DNA of 64,000 nucleotides from Hypomyces perniciosus (GCA_008477525.1 SPDT01000007.1:682001-746000); one strand, 5' to 3'. Shown: positions 1 through 10,756, numbered from the stretch's first letter. Numbers and translations: made by a program. The notes: generated from the sequence alone by a model not told the origin.

Positions 1-712
1 TCGACAGCATGCACAGTTAGTGTTACACTGTATTCTGCCGGCAATAAACGCTCGATCTTGCATATCTGACTTTTTATTTCTGTCATGGCATTCTGCCGAC
101 AGCTCTTTCTACTTTCGGTGAATTGGAACACCCCACCCCTGGTTGCCCTAGTGCTGTCAGGACTCTCCCCTACTGCGGGACCATGGCATGAACCATGAAG
201 GGGTTGCACACGTTACCTGCCAGGGGTCCTACCTGCAATGGATTAGTTCACGATGAACCCATGATTCATAAAACTTCAAAAAGGAACTGTCAGCAGTGTA
301 GATTATTCTGTCTCCACTCGCTTGCCTTTGAACTTAATTGCAACACGTATTCCAAAATCGGGTGATGAGCCCAACACGAGCAAGGACTTTACAATGTGCT
401 GAGATTTCTTGACACCTTATCAACTACTGTCACACAACAACATTCAGGGATATCTGACAAAGCCTAACGAAGATGCTTTCGAGCTCAAGCAATTGCTGAA
501 TGCGGTTTTCTGGCTAATTGAGCAGAATTGTTGGTACCTGAAAATATGACATTATGAAGGGGTGAAGGAAGGGATGGCTAAAACACTCTTACGTATTGAA
601 GCACCTCTTTGCATCGCAATACTGGGTGGCATAAATTACAGCGACATCTGTAAACAAATTGAGTGTCTGGTAAGTATTGTGATATTCTGGTACAACTAAA
701 GTGCCATCAAAT
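1..712. other. No gene recognised
   Basis: I see no open frame with coding character, no RNA gene and no repeat unit shared with the rest of the window here. The stretch ends where a fragment of the copia-type LTR family begins. Confidence 0.5.
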
Positions 713-821
713 TGTTGAAAACGTCATTTACGTAGTCAGCTTGTTCATATCACGAAGGTAGGGCGCGAGAATTCCACTCAATTGACTATGTCCCTTCCAC
801 TAAATTGGTTGCCTTTCCAGC
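713..821 (-). repeat. Partial solo LTR (copia-type family), copy 1
   Basis: The segment starts TGTTGAAAACG and contains the block ACGTAGTCAGCTTGTTC followed by the TAGGGCG and AATTCCACTCAATTG motifs. These are shared with the intact LTR copies near 8.5, 9.0, 41.4 and 49.4 kb. Only the first ~110 bp are present. The match stops where a family-A retroelement begins, so the remainder was probably lost when that element arrived. No TSD can be assigned. Confidence 0.75.
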
Positions 822-1312
822 CCAGCCAAGGTCTTTATCGCATCCATGGATGAGATATTGTGTCACCTCCACGTTGTCCTGTCAGTTTAAGACGGGCCTA
901 ACTGGCCAGCAAGCTGCCAGAGAATAGCCGGAGGTGTTGACCTTATAGCCGTTCGCTACGTTTCGCCAGACAAAGGAAATGATTCGAGGCCATAGGCCTC
1001 AGGATTCAGGCACCAGGAGGAAAAACCCTCCTTGCAGAGGGGAAAACACCTGAGCGTTAGCTGCTGAGCCCTATATAGGGTCTAGCAAGTGGTTCAGGGC
1101 AGGTTGTGCCTCTTGCGAGGCGATGTGTCGGCAGCAGAGCTGCACGTGTTGTGAGGCCAGCTCTCGAGGAAGGTGAAGCTCTCCGAATTCCTCCCTCTTT
1201 GTGCGCTGTTAGGACCTGAGACAGACCAGTGGACCTGCAAAATTACCCCGCCGCGCTACATAACAAGCCATAACAGCTGTTAGCGCGGGGAACTTTTTAT
1301 AGGGGAGAGTTG
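822..1312 (-). mobile_element. Family-A retroelement (TPRT type), copy 1
   Basis: Read on the minus strand, the element begins CAACTCTCCCCTATAAAAAG, the same 5' end as the copies at 2.7 and 25.3 kb. It runs through the shared blocks GAATTCGGAGAGCTTCACC, CTCCTTGCAAGGAGGG-like and GCGATAAAGACCTTGGCTGG. The 3' tail seen in the other copies is missing: similarity ends right after CTTGGCTGG, inside the broken LTR. No TSD is visible, so this copy is 3'-truncated or rearranged. Confidence 0.7.
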
Positions 1313-1761
1313 TGGAATGGCGTGAATGCTACATATGCGTGAGAGAAGGACGTAGTGGTCATGGTGAAGGTACAGATAGTCTAATAATGTACCAAGATCG
1401 GTTCTAGATTGGCTCTTATTATACTCCGCAAAACTCAAAGAAATGGACATTGCCCATTTGTTGACTATTGTGTTCTTCTGTCCAATATGGGCTACCAATC
1501 GTTCCATTTCATGCGCAACAAGGCAGACTCAGAAACGTGCTGTTATGTATGCTATGTAAGATAGGTACATAAAGGGCAAATCTAGTGCCTGCAAGTCTAT
1601 ATGTGTGTGTGTGCTTTATATACATATATCCTGTGCATAGCTTGTACATACATTGAGTAGGTTTAGCAGCTATGTAATAAGACTACCGTGTCAATTAGTA
1701 AGCATATATTTAGCCATCAAATTCTCTGTCCCTTCACTTTACTGGGCTACCTCATGTTCCG
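1313..1761. other. No gene recognised
   Basis: AT-rich intergenic DNA between a family-A copy and the minisatellite, with a TGTGTGTGTG/TATATA tract near 1600-1630. I found no supported gene. Confidence 0.4.
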
Positions 1762-2378
1762 TATAGTTTCCCAGGACGGTATAATTTCCCAGGACAGTAC
1801 AGTTTCCCAGGACAGCATAGTTTCCCAGGACAGTAAAGTTTCCCAGGACAGCATAGTTTCCCAGGACAGCACAGTTTCCTAGGACAGTATAATTTCCCAG
1901 GACAGTATAATTTCCCAGGACAGCATAGTTTCCCAGGACAGCACAGTTTCCCAGGACAGTATAATTTCCTGGGACAGGATAATTTCCCAGGACAGCACAG
2001 TTTCCTAGGACAGCACAGTTTCCCAGGACAGTATAATTTCCTGGGACAGGATAATTTCCCAGGACAGCACAGTTTCCTAGGACAGCACAGTTTCCCAGGA
2101 CAGTATAATTTCCTGGGACAGGATAATTTCCCAGGACAGCACAGTTTCCTAGGACAGTATAATTTCCCAGGACAGCATAGTTTCCCAGGACAGTACAGTT
2201 TCCTGGGACAGTATAATTTCCCAGGACAGTATAATTTCCTGGGACAGTATAATTTCCTGGGACAGGATAATTTCCCAGGACAGGATAATTTCCCAGGACA
2301 GCATAGTTTCCCAGGACAGTACAGTTTCCTGGGACAGTATAATTTCCTGGGACAGCATAATTTCCCAGGACAGCACAA
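1762..2378. repeat. 18-bp minisatellite, about 34 units
   Basis: Head-to-tail 18-bp units of the form TTTCCCAGGACAGTATAA or TTTCCCAGGACAGCACAG cover about 610 bp. The hexamer after TTT occurs in three forms: CCCAGG, CCTGGG and CCTAGG. The 3' part alternates among GTATAA, GCATAG and GCACAG. Because 18 is a multiple of three, long repetitive frames result on both strands: a Cys-Pro-Gly/Arg-Lys-Leu hexapeptide on minus and Val-Ser-Gln-Asp-Ser-Ile on plus. These are probably by-products of the repeat and not proteins: they have no signal peptide and no coding-like flanks, and stops interrupt the plus frame. Confidence 0.95.
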
Positions 2379-2671
2379 TATATAAGTCAAAAAGAGCACT
2401 ATTATTACATAAACACTTCCCAAGTTTTGTCTTAATCTCCGTAAAGCCCTTCCATTGTCCACTTTCTGCTCTTTCTCGCGAATGTATCTCTGCGGGTCTC
2501 GTGGTTTAGCGATATTATTAGCAAGCTACGGAGGAGCATTTCAAAAGTAATGTCTTACGCTATAAAAAGACTAGTCTATATTAGGATTAGTGCGGCACAA
2601 AATTTCAACTTCCAAACGCACGCAACGACCTCCAAAAACGCTGCCGTATGGAGACTTGTTGACTGGAAACC

Positions 2672-3427
2672 CACCCGTACGGGGCTCAACTCTCCCCTGT
2701 AAAAATTCTTCTGCGCTAGCAGCTGTTATAGCTTGTTAGCAGGGCGGGGTATTCTTGCAGGACCACTGGCCTGTCTCTCCGCTAGGACCTACCGGGCCCT
2801 AACAGTGAAGAAAGAGGAAGGAATTCGGAGAGCTTCACCTTCCTCGAGAGCTGGCTACGAAATCTACGCAGCTCTGCTGCCAACACGTTGCCTCCTAGGA
2901 AGCAACAGCCGACACATCGTCTCGTAAGAGACATATTGCCTCGCGAGAGGCCCCGAAAACGCGTCGCCTCGCAAGAGGTCCCGACACTCTGCCTCACAGG
3001 CGCACTACTGTTGTCTCGCAAGAGGCACAGCCGACACACCGTCTCGCAAGCCTCGGCCTGCCCTGAACCACTTGCTAGACCTCATAGAGGGCTCAGCAGC
3101 CAACACTTAGGTTTTTCCCCTCTGCAAGGAGGGTTTTTCATCCTGGTGCCTGAATCCTGAGGCCCTAGGCCTCGAATCTTTTCCTTTGTCCGGCGAAACG
3201 TAGCGAACGGCTATAAGGTCAACACCTCCGGCTATTCTCTGGCAGCTTGCTGGCCAGTTAGGCCGGTCTTGAACTGACAGGACCACGTGGAGGTGACCCA
3301 ATATTGTATCCATGGATGCGATAAAGACCTTGGCTGGCTCCTACCGTCCAGATGCCTATATAGGCCTGTGTATTTAGCACCAATAGGACGTTAATAATAA
3401 CAAACAAACAAACACCCGTACGGGGCT
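2672..3427 (+). mobile_element. Family-A retroelement, copy 2, full length with 15-bp TSD
   Basis: The element spans 2687-3412 (726 bp). Both sides carry the direct repeat CACCCGTACGGGGCT (2672-2686 and 3413-3427). The 5' end reads CAACTCTCCCCTGTAAAAA; the 3' end is a simple tail, TTAATAATAACAAACAAAC. A long variable TSD, a simple-sequence tail and truncated sister copies are the marks of target-primed reverse transcription (LINE/SINE type). No reverse-transcriptase frame is present, so it is non-autonomous. It contains several CTCGCAAGAGGC-like short repeats in the middle. Confidence 0.85.
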
Positions 3428-3869
3428 GTGCTATTGACGCTGGCCATGTATAATACATAGCTTATCAGTCAATCTGTTACGTTCTGGCACGGTTGATCCT
3501 TTATAAACAGTTGGTACTGTCACAGTAATTGCTACAAATGCGATTATTGGCCTAATATTTTGCCCTGTTTGGCTTGACGGTATGATAGTTCGTCACACAA
3601 TCAGAATTTGAGATCCTCTAATTAACGCCAACTCTCTATTTCTACGCAGCAATATCATACCAATAAGCGTACTCTTGAAGAGTCGGCTGCATCTTTAAAT
3701 AAATTTCCCCCTTCATTTGTATTTCGCATATACTCCCACAATGCTCAACCCTGTTGCTCATGTGGTCCACTTGGTTAGGCTGTAGTTAACGTGAGCCAGC
3801 TCAGCCAGGGCTGTCTGGGCAACTTTGTAGACATTACAAGAGTAAGCAACATCATCCAAGGCAAGAATA

Positions 3870-4419
3870 GTGCAGATGTATTGACCTAAAAAGAACCAGG
3901 CAAAAGCTCCGACGATTTCCACTCAAAAAGTTGGATCACAAATCCTTTGGCTGTATTGTTCCTTGAATGTCCTCGAGAGAGATTTCCACCTTAAACCAAA
4001 CTGCTTCAAGGCCGAGGATTTTGTATAAAGGGCAGAGGCACAAATCCCTTTGGTCGTACTTGTTACAGTTTGCGAATAGAAAACAGCAATCTTGCGTCGT
4101 TTCCGTAGATTCATGCCGTGTGGGGTTTGCAGCACTCGTTTCTTGCCCCGTACATTCTCAGCAAGCGCTGTTCTCTGCTATTCACCGGTCGTAACTTACT
4201 CTAGGTTGATTTTATGGAGGTGTCATTGAAGATCAACCTGACCAAAAGTATGGGCCCGGTAGTTAAAGGGGCATTATCAGAGTCGGACTCTAAGGCCCAT
4301 ACGATGCTGTCATCGTCATCAAGCTCAGCCTTTGGCTTAGTTATTTGCATTGGAGGCATTAAGTCGGACTGGAAAGCTTGGAGACGACGTCGCGAATAGC
4401 TGTATCCAGGATTGATTTA
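3870..4419 (-). pseudogene. RIP-damaged two-exon gene relic, function unknown
   Basis: On the minus strand a frame opens at about 4419 and encodes an acidic stretch (AELDDDDSIVWALESDSDN) up to a TAG at 4203-4201. Directly after it is a good donor (GTAAGT, 4199) and a 43-nt intron ending at 4157. The second exon has a cysteine-rich segment (DCCFLFANC, then LCLCPLY) and stops at a TGA (3938-3936), beyond which the same frame continues readable. Both stops are one transition away from sense codons (CAG to TAG, CGA to TGA), which suggests RIP. I do not recognise the family. The short alternative frames on both strands are probably shadows. Confidence 0.4.
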
Positions 4420-4801
4420 TCGGCCGTGGTATTGTATTTCTCTGGCTGACGGTATGTAGATGGGGAATCCTCAGACCAGGGCTAGGTATGATGTGTAAAC
4501 CACGCTTACTCCGCTCGGCTTCATGCAGAGCTAGCGATTGCTTCGCGAATAGACATGTTATGCAGGTGCAGGGCTTATGATGTGGTTAGCCCCTTAGTAG
4601 GTGCATGAAGCAAGCAAGGAAAACTAGCAGCTCTTCCTATTATCCTTTGCAGTCTAAGACGTTTAAGTAGGATTCCTCCTGACTTAACTTATACTCACCA
4701 TCTCATAAATTACTTAAACCCCCCAAGGTTGAAACCAGTAATCACGCATAAGAGAAACCATTCTCATAACATCTAACTTTCAAACTTCAACCCTCAGTAT
4801 A

Positions 4802-5715
4802 ATGAACCCTTCATATTTCTTACATCACGCCACGCTTATTGCATTTGTAATGAGCATGCTTGCTTCTGTCATTCGTGGCTTTCGAGTCTATCTTCATACT
4901 ACCAAAGGCTCTGGACTGCTTGAAGCTTGCCAGCTTTTGAGTGTCAAGTACAGCCTTGAATTCTTGATCCTTGTCATGAGCCAGATCGCCATATCCCTCG
5001 GAACTGGGATTGGATTCTTCATCCTCACTCTCATTAAGAGTGACGTCTGGTTAGTCTATTTATTCAGTTCGATCGTGCTTTCAAGTATGATCGGCCAGGT
5101 AAGCGGGCCAAGACTTGGGCATTTTCTTCGTTGCTGACGATTGTAGTGTGCCTGGGCAGGCGGTTCTTGGTACCCAGGGCAGCGTGCGTTCAAGCCGATC
5201 TTGCTAGTTACCACCTTGGCAACTTGTGTTGGTCTCTTTCTTGGCGGTGTCATCCTCGGAGCCAAACGGCCGACAGCGGGCAGCATTACCTTTTCAGCAT
5301 CTGCTGGCATATTCCGTGTCTGTATGGCATGTGAGTGGGTGGTGTTTTTTCTAGAGAAGCGCCCGCATATTCAGGAGCCGTTTTACACACGCCAGATTGT
5401 GGGTCATCTTTTGATTCAGGTTCTCCTTACTCTTGGCATCATTGCAGCCTGCACTCTGGGAGAGGTACACGCCGACGTTTGGGGGTTTATTCCGATGCTA
5501 AGGTGTAGTATGCTATCAGTAAGTTGTCCATACTTCGAGAGAGGCATTTCCAATAATTTCTAATATTTTAGATTATCTCTGTTGCCTATGGCCTCCACGA
5601 TCTTTCAACTGAACTTTGGCTCATAATGAACCGCCGGAGTAGCTTATCATGGCTCTGGATAAAGTTAAATTTTGGCACATCTGTGGACAATATGGAGCTC
5701 GGGCTGCGGGGTTAA
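4802..5715 (+). CDS. Multi-spanning membrane protein, unrecognised
   Basis: My model has three exons, 4802-5098, 5147-5518 and 5572-5715, giving 270 residues. The introns are 48 and 53 nt with GTAAGC/GTAAGT donors and TTGTAG/TTTTAG acceptors, and frames join without a break at both. About six or seven hydrophobic segments are visible: residues 8-25, 48-75, 81-98, 118-140, 146-165, 180-200 and 215-235. There is no signal peptide and no recognised catalytic motif. The C-terminus is short and polar (LWLIMNRRSS). The layout of many helices with a first intron after codon 99 resembles the three membrane genes at 34.7, 37.1 and 52.1 kb, but the shared motifs of that family are absent. I cannot assign a function. 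Confidence 0.65.
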
Positions 5716-5985
5716 GACGGGAAGAAGGGTCGAGACTCGATACTAAGCGTAGCACTATCAAGTTAAGATAAACGAACTAGTGTTGGCCGGACTACATAAG
5801 AGTTACGTTATGGAAGATTTGTCCGGCAAGCACCCTCGATCAACCCGAGAAGCTATTTTTGGGCACAATACTGCACTACCTCCGCATGGCTGTCGAGTAG
5901 ATCTGGTGTTGGTTTTTGACAGTCTTGTTGACTGTCGACTTGATTAATGTCAGTGAGGTGCGCTTGAAGATGGCAGCATTCAAGT

Positions 5986-6485
5986 TCATAGCCTTCTTTC
6001 CATGGTGTTAGCTAGTACCGGGGAAACCACAATGCCGTAGAGCAGAAGATGTACGTTACCTTGTGTCGGCGTTGTTACCCGCCAGCTATCAGCCTCAGGA
6101 ACGAGTTCTCCATAATGCTTGAGAACCTCCGACCTAGCATCTGATACCGCCAAAACAAAGTCGCTCAGTCTTGAAGTCATGGATTCGCCCCCTGAAAGCT
6201 GAGGAATAACTCACCATCCGTCGCTGCCTGTGAGTTACAATCGTCGCCATCACAATTTGTCTCAGGCTCAGTCCTTAGTATCGAACACCGTGAATGGGGT
6301 ACAGGTTCGACTTTGACGCGGCATTGTGAATGGGTGTTTGCAGGATTGATGTGCTTGCTCAACGACAACTCATCAAGCGAAAAGTTGGGCTGTGCTGCGG
6401 AACCATCGCACCAGTTCCAAATCTTCTCATAAGATTCGGCCCTTTCTGCCGTGGACATCGCAGCGAAGGTGAAACGGAGAGGCAA
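5986..6485 (-). pseudogene. Frameshifted hypothetical ORF
   Basis: On the minus strand a frame starting at 6485 (or at the Met of MSTAERAESYEKIW) runs to a stop at 6177. An overlapping frame continues from about 6190 to 5986 with coding-like composition (SDFVLAVSDARSEVLKHY). The two meet at a run of five G (CAGGGGGCG), so a single-base change in the homopolymer would join them. This is either decay or a base-calling problem. No domain was recognised. A GTAACG donor-like site lies near the end of the second frame, so the true C-terminus may differ. Confidence 0.35.
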
Positions 6486-7133
6486 TGTTAAAATGGAAGT
6501 TTGAGCAAGCGCTCATGACACAAGTGGACGTTGCCGAAGCGTAGACAGTGTTGGTGTTAAGATGGGGCAGGATGTTTCTTTTTATGCTCTAGAGGTAAGA
6601 ATTAGGCGGAAGGGTTCCGCCAGTACTGTGCAAGTAGATGATATGTGATGACTAGGATACGTCTCGGTGCTGGGAAAGCGAGGTGCGACCTATGGGTCGT
6701 GTGTGTAAGATAGCAACCAAGGATGGACGTAATTGCGACGACGTCATATACACTTCTCATCTTTCTATCCCTAGGCCTCTTCCAGCAGGCATACGAAGTG
6801 TCTAAACCGCTATACCTGTCACCTGCAGTAAGATTGGTTTCGGTTATCCAGCTATCTGCTTGTGTATTTGTCTGCTTTTTGCCCAAACGCGCAGAAGAAC
6901 TAGCGTAATAAGGCCAATTCTAGGTTCATTTGCAAGCATGGTCGGAAAAGGAGCGGGATGGAATCCCGATGGCCTTATAACCATGCAACGCTAATCTTCT
7001 ACGTACGCATTTATGATGTATGTATATGCTGCTGCGTGTATGTATCCCTTGCTATTGAAAATTTACTCTCCCTCTTGTCCTTTCAGACCCTCGTGTGCCT
7101 TTATTACACTTTCGATACTTGTTTTGAATACTG
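6486..7133. other. No gene recognised
   Basis: Intergenic sequence with only short overlapping frames and no repeat shared with other parts of the window. Confidence 0.4.
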
Positions 7134-7352
7134 ATGCAGTCGTTATGTTGCGAACTCCACAGGCCTTTATCGAACATCAACAAGATGGAATCAGCGCCAT
7201 CACTCATATGGAGGCAGGGTGGCGATCAATTCCACCGTCAACTCAATTTCTTCAATTTTGTGGAAGTGGAAGTCACGTGCATCAATTCAATCAATTCAAC
7301 TTGCCCTTCATATTGATGGACTCAATTCCACCAAGATGGCTTCAACGTTGAC

Positions 7353-8047
7353 AATCGGTTGAAACTAGTAGTAGTAGTAGTATTATTATTATTTAACGTC
7401 CACCTCTTATCTAGTCCGGGCAACTAGAGTTCAAAGGCCGATTCCCTGCTGGGACAAAGGACGTGCTAGGCTATAGTACATCAAAGGTCGACTCCTCCTC
7501 ATGTCTATATCCAGCAAAGCTCAGCTTTTCAGCACCTGTTTGCGGCCCTCCACCCGTCAGCGGGCTGAAAGGGAAATTTTGAACTAATTGAGATTCCTCT
7601 ATGTCTTCCTATCGTGTTGGCCTAAGCTCTAGACCTGGCTAAGGCAATAGAGAAGGAATAGCAGCAGGGGAAAACCTCGGGAAGGTATCAGAGGCTGCGC
7701 ACAGCTTGCCTTCAGAGGGAAAAAACCCTACGCAACCAGCCGCTGTTGATCAAGCGGCGTCCCGAGCCAGCTTGAGACTTATAGTGCCTTGGCCTCAAGA
7801 CCTTAAAGCCCAGCGAGTAGGCATAGCTTTGGCGTAGCTATGTTTGTTTGGCCAGCGGAAGCTGCGTGATGGCAGACACATGACTCTCCTGGTGTCTTCA
7901 TCTCTGTTCCTGTGCTGTTAAGGTGGCGTTCCTTAAAGACCGCAGCTGCGCTGTTGTGGCGTATAAAAATAGTCTCTCGGCTAACAAGCTGCTAACAGCT
8001 GCAGCCGAGAAAAAGTTTTTACAGGGGAGAGTGAATCGGTTGAAACT
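7353..8047 (-). mobile_element. Family-A-related retroelement with 14-bp TSD, nested in hAT
   Basis: The element (7367-8033, minus orientation) is bounded by the direct repeat AATCGGTTGAAACT at 7353-7366 and 8034-8047. Its 5' end on the minus strand reads ACTCTCCCCTGTAAAAACTT followed by CAGCTGTTAGCAGCTTGTTAG, matching the family-A head. Its tail next to the left TSD is AATAATAATACTACTACTAC. The body is diverged from the copies at 2.7 and 46.3 kb, so it is an older or different subfamily. Confidence 0.85.
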
Positions 8048-8169
8048 GGCGAGAGAGTGGCCGTAGTTCAGGGTAGCACCTGGCCCCCATGAAGCGCCCT
8101 CGCAGGCTACTGTCCCCGGTACATCCTTGCCACAGCGCTTTTGCGTATACGGCCTGTACCCAGTACTGC

Positions 8170-8870
8170 GGCACACCCAGCGCGCCGCTAATTAACTCGG
8201 ATACTTTGCCAGACAATTGGAAACTTTTGCCCTGGAGTAAGTTCCCGGGTTTTACGGTTTCTGAACGCACTGGCAGGCAGACCTCGTGGATCCGGCAGCA
8301 TGGCTTCGACATTCAAGCCCGTGATTCAAACACGAAGAGGAAATTCCCTATTAGGCAGGTCTCCATCTTTGGAAAACTCGCAGAATGTAGATCATGACGA
8401 ATATGACCGCTGGCTATCGAGCCCTGACGTTAAGAACGACCCTCTGATCACCAATCCCATCCAGTATTGGTGGGAGAGACGGAAAGATTACCCTCAGCTG
8501 TCATAAATTGTCGGATAACGTCGGTCTAGTTGTTGGAATAAGCAAAAATGTGTATGCAAGGGAACCTGTGATCTGACGTGAGGTGAAACAGAACGCGCGG
8601 CGTTCTGCTTCTATGATAAAATGGCGGGAGGAGAATCCAAGGAAGCAGCGAGAGGAGGATGGGGGGCAATTGAGTGGAATTCTGGCGCCCTATCTTCGTG
8701 ATGTGAACAAGCTGACTACGTAACTAAGTTTTCCGACATAAATAGCTCTTGACTTACTATCAGTGCCACCTATATCTGCGGAGTGCAAGCGTTTATTAAG
8801 TGTTACTGGGCAAATAGTCTCACCGCTACGGACTCGATTGGAAGCTATGTAGCACGATAGGGATAACACA
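8170..8870 (+). pseudogene. Decayed hAT transposase with central deletion
   Basis: The N-terminal part encodes a BED-like start, with FPGFTVSERTGRQTSWI followed by QHGF (about 8245-8310). A jump then leads straight to the C-terminal dimerisation region: DEYDRWLSSPDVKNDPL, then PIQYWWERR (8396-8506). After the LTR the same protein continues with SAECKRLLS and SPLRTRLEA (8755-8850), typical of the hAT C-terminus. The central catalytic part is missing, a stop lies at the LTR insertion site and another follows EAM. The transposase is non-functional. Confidence 0.85.
8504..8743 (+). repeat. Solo LTR (copia-type family), copy 2, TSD TAAAT
   Basis: The 230-bp LTR at 8509-8738 begins TGTCGGATAACG and ends TTTTCCGACA (TG...CA with short inverted ends). 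It is flanked by TAAAT on both sides (8504-8508, 8739-8743). It interrupts the hAT transposase frame: the transposase continues directly after the right TSD, so the LTR arrived after the hAT element. No internal retrotransposon sequence remains, implying LTR-LTR recombination. Confidence 0.93.
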
Positions 8871-9000
8871 GACACTAAGATCGTGGGTGCGTAATGGCCT
8901 AATTGACGCGGCGGATACGTTGATTGATGCATCGGAAGAGATTGGGGAAGAGCATTATATGGCAGGCAGAGGAGGATGGACAAGACACTTAGGAGTAAGT

Positions 9001-9236
9001 GTTGTTGTTGGAAACTACAGTTACGTAGTCAGCTTAAACACATTACGAAGATAGGGCACCTGAAAATCCACTCAATTGACCGTTGTCCTTTTGTAAAAAT
9101 GGGTTCCCTTCCAATCCTTTTATCATAGAAACAGAACGTGCAGCGTTCTGTTTCACCTCACGTCAGATCACAGGTTCCCTTGCATACACATTTTTTGCCT
9201 ATTCCAACAACTAGACCGACGTTATCCGACAGTTGT
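9001..9236 (-). repeat. Solo LTR (copia-type family), copy 3, TSD GTTGT
   Basis: Inverted copy of the same LTR family at 9006-9231 (TGTTGGAAAC...TATCCGACA), flanked by GTTGT at 9001-9005 and 9232-9236. It is more diverged than the copies at 8.5 and 41.4 kb around positions 9090-9120. It lies within the hAT element. Confidence 0.93.
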
Positions 9237-9587
9237 GGAGCTCGGCACGTGTATGCAGTTCAACCTCTTTCAATTCAACGCCATCAATTCAACTTGGAGA
9301 TGCGGCGGTTCAACTCCACGGGCCCAATGTTGAGTAAGCTGTCAACTCAACTCAACGTGAGGGTGAAATTGATGGAATTGAATTGATCGCCACCCTGTAT
9401 GGAGGACTTCCAGACTCGCAAATTATCTACGGAGCTTTTCCCGACAGTTCTTTGCAGATCATTGTCCCATCATCTACCAAGCTTACCTAGCTCAATATCT
9501 AGAAGCCTGACAACAAAGCATAAAGGTATGTCTACTCCACTAGCTTCTGTCATGGTTCTAAACAAGAAAGATTGACCGAGCAACAAT

Positions 9588-10435
9588 ATGGAGTCTCTCT
9601 CAAGTTCTCTTCGAAAAAGCTCTCCCATTACCTGCCTCACCCATGCCCACCCACCACTGAGGTCCCCGATACGTCTCCCTAGCATCCAAGAATTTGACCA
9701 GGAGATTAGAGCAATGTTGACATGTCCCTCCCCACTTCCTCACCTCTCTCGCAGTACTGTTCTCCCTCAGCCGCTACCGCCAATTCAAGGATACGCATTC
9801 CAAATGCCACCGTAATCACATGAGTGACCAGATTCAGTGCGAAACTTCAATGAAACTTATGAAAGATAGATGCCCCACTCCACCCCCCGAGAGCAAGAAC
9901 CAAAACAAGAAACAGAGATACACTACGGTGGAGGGCGATTTCATCATCTACGCGTTTTGCGACAAGAAGCTGAAGCGGCGGTGTATCGAACAGGATTTCA
10001 CTGCTATCTTTGGCAAGACCCCCAGGCGAAGTGTCCAGAGTCTCCAGGCTTGGTACTACCACATGAACCAGCGCATCCCCTCTGGGATAAAAATGGCTGG
10101 CTCATCTCCGAGAACAAGGATGATCTCGAGCCAAAGCACATCAGTATCAAGTGCCAAGAGAAGGGTAGCCAGGAAATGCCCATAGAGCCGCCAGGACTGG
10201 CACAGATATCTAGAGCGAGCCATTCACTACCCCTGGGTTGACGCCAGGATGAAACACAACGCACAAACCCTAGACTGGGGTAAGTCTTATCCGTGAATTA
10301 TTCCTGCTCCCCGGTTCATAGATTTCACGGAGGTGCTAATTGTTTCTCTTAGCTGCCAAGCGCACTTCGCAGTACGGGGAACGGCGAAGGAGGAAAGAGC
10401 AATGGCGAAATGAAGGTTCCTTGACCATCCGATGA
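9588..10435 (+). pseudogene. Decayed Myb/SANT-like DNA-binding protein gene
   Basis: Coding segments follow each other in changing frames. A proline-rich N-part (IRLPSIQEFDQEI) starts at 9588. A Myb/SANT-like helix region follows (TTVEGDFIIYAFCDKKLKRR, then AWYYHMN; about 9925-10065). Then come a conserved-looking block DKNGWLISENKDDLEPK (about 10085-10135), HYPWVDARMKH (about 10225) and a basic tail (GERRRRKEQWR). The tail lies behind a 73-nt intron with donor GTAAGT at 10280 and acceptor ending at 10352. Frames break near 9815, 10075 (one C lost after CATCCCC) and 10205 (two bases lost). Product probably nuclear when intact; now a pseudogene. Confidence 0.55.
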
Positions 10436-10756
10436 AGCATGATGTAGCCCTGTTTTCTCTATTCAGCAGGTTTATTCAAGCAGTTGGAATCTACTTTATA
10501 ATATATTTTCTTATCTGAAACGTACTAGCAAAACTGTCCTTGGTTGGTCGATAAAGTGTCGTGCACTTTAGGAGTGGATACTGGTGATTCGCGGTTGAGT
10601 GCTGTCTTATTCATAGGTTATACAGAGCATCTGATCAACGAAACGCTCAACAGGTAGGTACAAATAACGCCAGCCAAAGGAATCATAAAAATGTTAAAAG
10701 AATTAAAGCCTGAGAGGCCGTTATTGTTGTCCGTATCTAAAAGCTAGCTATCCCTT

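Larger units (their letters stand above)
7207..9405 (+). mobile_element. Internally deleted hAT transposon with 8-bp TSD and nested insertions
   Basis: Terminal inverted repeats CAGGGTGGCGATCAATTC start at 7215 and end at 9397. They are flanked by the perfect 8-bp direct repeat TATGGAGG (7207-7214, 9398-9405), the TSD length typical of hAT elements. Inside lie a decayed hAT transposase (8170-8870), a family-A retroelement (7367-8033) and two solo LTRs (8509-8738 and 9006-9231), each with its own TSD. Without these insertions the core is only about 1.0 kb, so it is a deletion derivative that could not move by itself. Confidence 0.9.
7134..9510 (+). pseudogene. ORF split by the hAT insertion
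   Basis: A plus frame reaches the left TSD of the hAT element with codons ending in ATA TGG AGG (7206-7214). If one TSD copy and the element are removed in thought, the same frame continues at 9406 for 34 codons (starting ACT TCC AGA CTC, stop TGA at 9508-9510). That points to a coding region interrupted by the transposon. The upstream limit is uncertain: ATGs exist at 7134 and 7182. Nothing identifies the product. Confidence 0.3.

Noticed and set aside
1752..2462. 236-residue minus-strand frame of CPGKL/CPRKLY hexapeptides
   Set aside because: It is explained by the 18-bp minisatellite, whose length is a multiple of three; no signal peptide, promoter or conserved flank supports a protein.
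3107..3313. 68-residue minus frame repeated identically at 46380-46586
   Set aside because: Identity comes from two recent copies of the family-A retroelement; the frame is broken in the other copies.
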